Program-made: the position numbers and the translations under genes
In this document: piece by piece, positions 60,701 through 64,000 of the stretch
Layout: each line of letters opens with the position of its first letter
Position numbering within the stretch: the first letter of the stretch is position 1
Source of the DNA: Lepidonotus clava
Taxonomy: Eukaryota > Annelida > Polychaeta > Phyllodocida > Polynoidae
DNA: 64,000 bases
Direction of reading: 5' to 3'
Assembly (NCBI GenBank): GCA_936440205.1
Contig: OW387133.1
Span: 51,858,374 to 51,922,373, forward strand
Notes under the pieces: model-generated
The model's database searches: none
What the model was told of the DNA's origin: nothing
What the model saw: the letters and a program-made list of their open reading frames with translations, nothing else

Positions 60701-63700
60701 CCATGATCAGTGATTTTGCCTTTTACCAAAATTTATGGTGTTATTGCAAAAAAGTATCAAAGAGGAATTATTATTTGTAAAATTTATTCATGATAGACAG
60801 ATTTTCTGATCATGGGACCCTGATCAAATTTTCCCTGATCAGCCAAATTAGTTACGAAGATATGGGCCCTGGGCCCATATCTTCGTAACTAATTTGGCCA
60901 ATCAGGCCATTTTGATTAGGGCCTCAAGATCAGCCATTTTGTCTTCTACGAAAACTAATGGTGTTGTTGCAAAATAGCCTCAAAGAAGGATTATTAGGTC
61001 TGAAATGTATTCACGATAGACAGAATTTCTAATCATGAGATGCTAATCAAATTTCCAAATTAGTTACGAAGATATGGGCCCTGGGTACTCAAATAAAAAG
61101 GCTTAAGGTTAATTTTTGTGAAACCAGTTTCACACCTCAATTTCAGGTTTCTAGAAGGCAAGCCTGGGTACAGCAGGTGCACGGTCAAGAGAGCTATACT
61201 TGACCCCTACGTATTAATTAAACCAATGGACCAAATGAAATTACTTGGCATTCCGAAACTACCACTGCAATATGAAATTCTCAGGATGCATAGCCGGATA
61301 TGTCTCTTATACCCACTGGTTTTCACTCCATTCTGCAAGCACTGGTTGCAGTGATATAGACTTTTAAGTAAAACTAACAGCAGAGACTAATCAGGACTAA
61401 TGGCTTTGATTTGCCTGAGAAGTTTGGAGATAAGGGCTTCCCATGCTCATCGGACCGTGACAGATAGATCCGGTCTTCTTTAACTATTACTGAAGGGTTC
61501 CTCGAACATGAATTATCTAATTTCTTTGCATGTCAATTTACTCGTATTCTAAGAACATAACAAAAGAAAATAAGGAACAATGTTGAAATATTACTAAATT
61601 ATTCAGGAACAAAGACTTTTTTTGTGAATCCCTAAATGTCAACCCTCCCCTTGCATTCACCATGACGATGGGAATTCCCTATCTATTCCCCCTTTCCACC
61701 CGCCAGAAGCTTTGAGGCATCACCAGCAAAAACACGCCAGATGCATTGAGGCATCGCCACCGAAAACATGCCAGATGCTTTGAGGCATCTTTTCAATGAA
61801 TGCCAAAATAGTGAATTTAAAGCTAAGTAAAATACCTGTTACTGTTCCAAAACGCTGAAAACATCCATAATATAGTATATCTAACAATTAGAAGGTAGCT
61901 CCCAAAATTGCGTCTTAACTTTGATCTTTTCTCAATCTTTTACCTGCATTATCCGTTATTGGCATACATAACATGCTGAATCAAATTAATTGAAAAATAA
62001 CCTTCCTTTATTTATGTGCTAGGTTTCATATAAACATCCAGTAACTATTGTATTCCTTTTACATAATACAAAGGAAAGGAATATATTACAAGCATTAAAA
62101 ACGTAACTTTTCACGCCTCCTTTAACTACATGAAAACGAAGGCAAACGAAGTACTTATATTTGTGAATCCTCAACATTTTAGTAGTTATTACCTTCCTTA
62201 TATTAAAACGGCATTGTTTCCAATCTTCACCAAGCCCTACCTGTTCAATGCTAGCTACCATTGGACACAGAGTAGTCAGAGCCAGAGGCAGAGTGCCGGT
62301 TGAAATCAATGCTCAATCTCAACTCACACAATTTACTATGAAACACAAGGCAGAACACAAGCGCCCAGTGAAATGACCTCCCATACCCACACTAATGGTT
62401 AAGGTGCGGGACTTCAGTGTGGGAGGCTGGGGTTCGCCTCCCGACAGCGGAAAGGACTTGTTAGCCTAAAATAATGACCCCCAACTCCTTCTTAATCCAA
62501 TGATCCCATAGTAAGTCATCCGGTCAATTTGTAGCTCTCATCCCATTTATGGATTAAAACAGTTGATTACAAGCACTGAATTTCTGGACGTTTTGAATAT
62601 GAGCTCCAGTCCATGCGAATTAAGCTTTAGTGCTCTTACCTTGAAGCAGAAGCAGAGGGTGATGGGGAAGGTGAGGAAAATGCAGATGATGCTGACAACC
62701 TTCAGCACTACGCCGCAGCACGAGTCACAGCACCCCTCATCGTTGCCCTCGTCTCCCACGTCTGCAGGGGGCGACAGAACAAGACAGGTTAACTACATGG
62801 AAGGTGGCTTTATACTTGAGAAACACAGGCATATTGGTGAATAGCCCTGAACAGTTTCAATTAAACTATGCCATAGTCAATGCAGTGTCCGAAATTAAGG
62901 TTTAAATTTGTGCACTCACCGGGTGCATAGCTTTGAAATGGGTGCACCCGGGAGATGTTCATTGCACCCTCAGTGATATAAGGCTATTTATTCCATCCAA
63001 AATCTGTGCATCTGCCGGGTGCACACTATTAAAAAGCATGCACCCTGCTGCAAAAACATGCATCCCGGGTGCAGGGTGCACCCTTAATTTCGGACACTGT
63101 CAATGTATCCACCAAATTTAAATCGGCTACAAATTAAACAAGTTATCTAGCTGGTCCTCTCCTTCTGGAAAGATAAAGGTCAAAAAAAGGCATCTGGTAT
63201 GTTTGTTTGATATAAATATCCTGCGCCTCAAAAGAGATGTATCATACTCTTTCTGTGACGAGGCTAAGAGCTCCTAACTCGCTGGATGCTACCTTAAGAA
63301 TGGCGGGAAAAAAAGAAATATATTATACAGATGACCTCCTTCTACGTCATGAAGAAATTGTGCACTTTCTGTGATAGGGAGACTGATCCCCGACAATCGA
63401 CAAAGGAAATTTGTATACATCTGATTACAAACAGCAGATAGGGCAATGAAACGCAACCTTAAAAGTAGACACTGCAAAACAACCTAAAGGCTACATTCAT
63501 CTATAAAATACATTTAAAAAAAACAGAGAAGCAAATCAAGATGTACGGACCATTTTCTGCGCCTCAGAATTTCGTTGGTGTTACCCTACCTGGTTTGACG
63601 ATATTTTTGAGCGCCGCTTTGCCCCGGGGCACCACTGGACGCCTCACTTTGTCAGAATGGCCTCTGCCGGAATAACCATCATGTGAACGCTCTCTTGACC

Positions 63701-63713
63701 TTTGGTGTGACAT
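42487..63713 (-). CDS. STOM-like: stomatin-like gene B (SPFH/band-7 protein), complete, with alternative exon 6
   Basis: Eight coding exons on the minus strand: 63713-63590, 62761-62640, 59536-59467, 46706-46624, 45461-45258, exon 6 in two versions (44822-44767 or 44669-44614), 43233-43155 and 42723-42487 (TAA). All borders are GT-AG and phases agree, giving 324 residues; human stomatin has 288. The start ATG at 63713 is the first in frame and opens MSHQRSRERS. Order: basic, serine-rich N-terminus; acidic stretch and cysteine cluster (GCCDSCCG); hydrophobic hairpin with the TFP proline; VQEYERAVIFRLGR; SPFH domain with DVPPQE and [20 protein letters not shown] strand; [15 protein letters not shown] coiled coil; FPLPIDL motif; longer polar tail ending QVKPAKSSF. 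Likely a membrane scaffold at the cytosolic face that oligomerises and tunes channels (family knowledge). It is the inverted paralogue of gene A. Confidence 0.95.
43155..43233 (-). CDS. STOM-like: gene B exon 7: coiled-coil start
   Basis: 79 nt, acceptor attgtag and donor AAG|gtgagt, phase 2 to 0. Encodes [19 protein letters not shown] and AREARAK. Confidence 0.94.
44614..44669 (-). CDS. STOM-like: gene B exon 6b (mutually exclusive)
   Basis: 56 nt, acceptor gttccag and donor gtaagt, phase 0 in and 2 out, 97 nt downstream of exon 6a. Encodes [18 protein letters not shown] plus AT, completing an Ile codon. Including both versions (112 nt) or neither would shift the frame, so exactly one is expected per transcript. 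Confidence 0.9.
44767..44822 (-). CDS. STOM-like: gene B exon 6a (mutually exclusive)
   Basis: 56 nt, acceptor atttcag and donor gtaagt, phase 0 in and 2 out. Encodes [18 protein letters not shown] plus GT, completing a Val codon with exon 7. It differs from exon 6b at three residues (T/L, R/K, V/I) but at nine synonymous codons, which indicates an old duplication under purifying selection. Confidence 0.9.
45258..45461 (-). CDS. STOM-like: gene B exon 5: SPFH core
   Basis: 204 nt, acceptor attacag and donor CAG|gtagga, phase 0 to 0. Encodes [20 protein letters not shown] and [19 protein letters not shown], ending NMMQ. It feeds either version of exon 6. Confidence 0.95.
46426..46612 (-). mobile_element. 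CGACATG-family short element, copy 3, beside a splice donor
   Basis: On the minus strand it starts ATGGCCCTACACTC and continues TTAAATTCGACATGG, as in the other copies; the 3' end resembles CCCCCCATCA. It begins only 11 nt inside gene B intron 4, next to the donor of exon 4. The 4-bp flanks do not match, so the far end is uncertain. Confidence 0.65.
46624..46706 (-). CDS. STOM-like: gene B exon 4: start of SPFH domain
   Basis: 83 nt, acceptor attccag and donor GAG|gtgagt, phase 1 to 0. Encodes LFFIIPCIDNFVKVDLRTVS and FDVPPQE. A repeat element begins 11 nt inside the downstream intron. Confidence 0.93.
47134..47178. promoter_or_regulatory. inverted pair of GAGCAGCTC motifs
   Basis: GAGCAGCTC at 47134-47142 and GAGCTGCTC at 47170-47178, start to start 36 bp, in a GC-rich island of gene B intron 3 near exon 4. 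Confidence 0.4.
48711..48750. promoter_or_regulatory. direct pair of GAGCAGCTC motifs
   Basis: GAGCAGCTC at 48711-48719 and 48742-48750, spacing 31 bp, at the edge of a GC-rich island (48380-48870) and just before the tandem duplication at 48761. Confidence 0.4.
48761..50071. repeat. ~563-bp tandem segmental duplication
   Basis: Copies begin TATGCATTAGGGAGGGCTCG at 48761 and 49509 and run to 49508 and about 50071. They differ by scattered substitutions and small gaps. The first copy also holds the 181-bp CGACATG element plus a 4-bp duplication, so duplication preceded or accompanied that insertion. Confidence 0.92.
48990..49170 (+). mobile_element. CGACATG-family short element, copy 4, with matching empty site
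   Basis: 181 bp from ATGGCCCTAGACCCC to AAGGGCCCCAG with the 4-bp direct repeat TTAT on both sides (48986-48989, 49171-49174). The neighbouring tandem duplicate (near 49733-49737) has a single TTAT and no insert, which defines the element ends exactly. Confidence 0.85.
51048..51212. mobile_element. GGGGCCTTCCATT-type MITE, copy 2
   Basis: 165 bp, same family as 24970-25133: starts GGGGCCTTCCATTAAGTA, contains TTTTTGAAAATGTGCGTAC twice, ends AATGGAATGTCCC. Direct 3-bp flanks ATA on both sides. The G-run in the middle is 14 bases long. Confidence 0.78.
51300..51318. promoter_or_regulatory. two adjacent GAGCTGCTC motifs
   Basis: GAGCTGCTC at 51300-51308 and 51310-51318, ten bases apart, in a GC-rich stretch (51230-51460) of gene B intron 3. 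Confidence 0.4.
54284..54516 (+). mobile_element. CGACATG-family short element, diverged copy 5
   Basis: About 230 bp starting near GGGGCCTTACACCC and ending near GGCCCATCACCAG, with interior CGACATGTGACATG and CGACATGGGACATGG units. No clear target duplication. In gene B intron 3. Confidence 0.6.
56812..57033. mobile_element. CAGTGTCCG inverted-repeat MITE, copy 1
   Basis: 222 bp with ends CAGTGTCCGTATTTAAGG and CCTTAATTTTGGACACTG. The interior carries several GTGCACCC-like motifs in both orientations. Flanks AATACT and AATACC suggest a ~6-bp target duplication. In gene B intron 3. Confidence 0.72.
59467..59536 (-). CDS. STOM-like: gene B exon 3: juxtamembrane block
   Basis: 70 nt, acceptor attacag and donor gtaaga, phase 0 to 1. 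Encodes MVQEYERAVIFRLGRVQPG; matches gene A exon 3 in length and phase. Confidence 0.92.
60647..60869. mobile_element. long-palindrome foldback element, copy 1
   Basis: 223 bp. The left arm GGGCCCATATCTTCGTAACT... is complemented almost perfectly by the right arm ending ...AGTTACGAAGATATGGGCCC. Arms are ~75 bp (TTGGCTGATCAGGG, AAAATTTGATCAGGG, TCCCATGATCAG). A short AT-rich loop separates them. In gene B intron 2. Confidence 0.85.
60871..61081. mobile_element. long-palindrome foldback element, copy 2
   Basis: 211 bp, starting one base after copy 1. Same outer ~20-bp ends, but the arms have diverged from each other (TTGGCCAATCAGGCCATT against TAATCAAATTTCCAAATTA). The two elements form a head-to-tail array sharing the boundary T. 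Confidence 0.8.
62375..62460 (+). repeat. tRNA-like sequence (degenerate tRNA or SINE head)
   Basis: A canonical pol III B box GGTTCGCCTCC lies at 62431-62441, about 30 bp after an A-box-like CTAATGGTTAAGG; GGACTTCAG sits between them as in arginine-type tRNAs. The anticodon stem does not pair, so this is not a functional tRNA. No SINE tail was recognised. Confidence 0.35.
62640..62761 (-). CDS. STOM-like: gene B exon 2: cysteine cluster and membrane hairpin
   Basis: 122 nt, acceptor ctgcag and donor AAG|gtaaga, phase 1 to 0. Encodes DVGDEGNDEG, four cysteines in a CCDSCC pattern (candidate palmitoylation), then the hydrophobic segment ending TFPITLCFCFK. Confidence 0.88.
62883..63099. mobile_element. 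CAGTGTCCG inverted-repeat MITE, copy 2
   Basis: 217 bp with ends CAGTGTCCGAAATTAAGG and CCTTAATTTCGGACACTG and the same GTGCACCC-rich interior as 56812-57033. Flanked by TCAATG on both sides, a 6-bp target duplication. In gene B intron 1. Confidence 0.82.
63590..63713 (-). CDS. STOM-like: gene B exon 1: start codon and basic N-terminus
   Basis: 124 nt from ATG to donor CAG|gtaggg, phase 1 out. Encodes 41 residues rich in Arg, Ser, His and Lys (RSRERSHDGYSGRG, RRPVVPRGKAALKN). The upstream in-frame codons contain no further ATG; a TTG 36 nt upstream is not a plausible start. Confidence 0.82.
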
Positions 63714-64000
63714 GATAATTCCTTTTTTGACTTTGCTTACTTTCTTCAACTGCTAGATGCTCCCTTAATTCTCTGCGTGCATTCGGGAAGTGTCTGGTCC
63801 TTGTTCTAAACATACCAGCTCTACGCACTCAAACATGGAATACCCGGTAGTTTTTTTGGAGAACAACATGTATCTATGTGACCCTCCAATGGGAAAGAAT
63901 GCCCCGAGGTTTCTATATTGGCTTTCCGAAAACCAATATTAGCGAGATACGAGTATGTGAAGAACTGAGAAAAGATAGCATTATACCTAAACATTTTGGT
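63714..64000 (-). other. 5' flank of gene B
   Basis: 287 bp upstream of the gene B start codon, expected to hold the 5' UTR and possibly the promoter. A CCAAT lies at about 63885, but no TATA box or initiator can be asserted. Confidence 0.35.

Noticed and set aside
63711-63749. Upstream start for gene B at 63749
   Set aside because: That codon is TTG; the first in-frame ATG is at 63713 and fits an ordinary start.

Overview
The window is metazoan genomic DNA with a typical animal gene architecture: small exons with GT-AG introns of 0.1-13 kb, AT-rich introns, many short transposon-like repeats and one large retroelement. The intron load, the high repeat diversity and a stomatin sequence closest to the invertebrate stomatin/MEC-2 type suggest a non-vertebrate, probably marine, animal (mollusc-, brachiopod- or lower-deuterostome-like). 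The sequence alone does not fix the phylum.

Only two host genes can be supported. They are paralogous stomatin-like genes (SPFH/band-7 membrane-scaffold proteins) lying tail to tail. Gene A is on the + strand with exons 2-8 between 6058 and 34140; its first coding exon was not found and probably lies upstream. Gene B is on the - strand with exons 1-8 between 63713 and 42487 and is complete. The five shared internal exons have identical lengths (70, 83, 204, 56 and 79 nt) and identical intron phases, so the pair arose by an inverted duplication. Gene B carries two tandem versions of exon 6 (44822-44767 and 44669-44614). Both are 56 nt with the same phases and must be spliced mutually exclusively to keep frame.

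Layout: 1-6057, region upstream of or within intron 1 of gene A, with a promoter-like CCAAT/E-box block that is tandemly duplicated and the first copy of an unknown ~1.2-1.6 kb repeat. 6058-34140, gene A; its introns hold the second copy of that repeat (13990-15575), a terminal-repeat element at 11221, and between exons 4 and 5 a whole-looking tyrosine-recombinase retroelement (Ngaro/PAT type, 17986-22865, antisense) nested in an older inverted-repeat element. 34141-42486, the convergent intergenic region, with a cluster of strong hairpins (38238-38384) and G/C homopolymers. 42487-63713, gene B; its 12.8 kb intron 3 is a collecting ground for MITE-like elements, tandem duplications and GC-rich islands. 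63714-64000, the upstream flank of gene B.

Two patterns stand out besides the alternative exon. The 9-mer GAGCAGCTC (or its complement) occurs at least 12 times, mostly as close pairs inside GC-rich intronic islands of both genes and without flanking homology. A dispersed family of short elements built of CGACATGGGACATG units has recognisable ends and 4-bp target duplications, and one insertion has a matching empty site in a neighbouring tandem duplicate.
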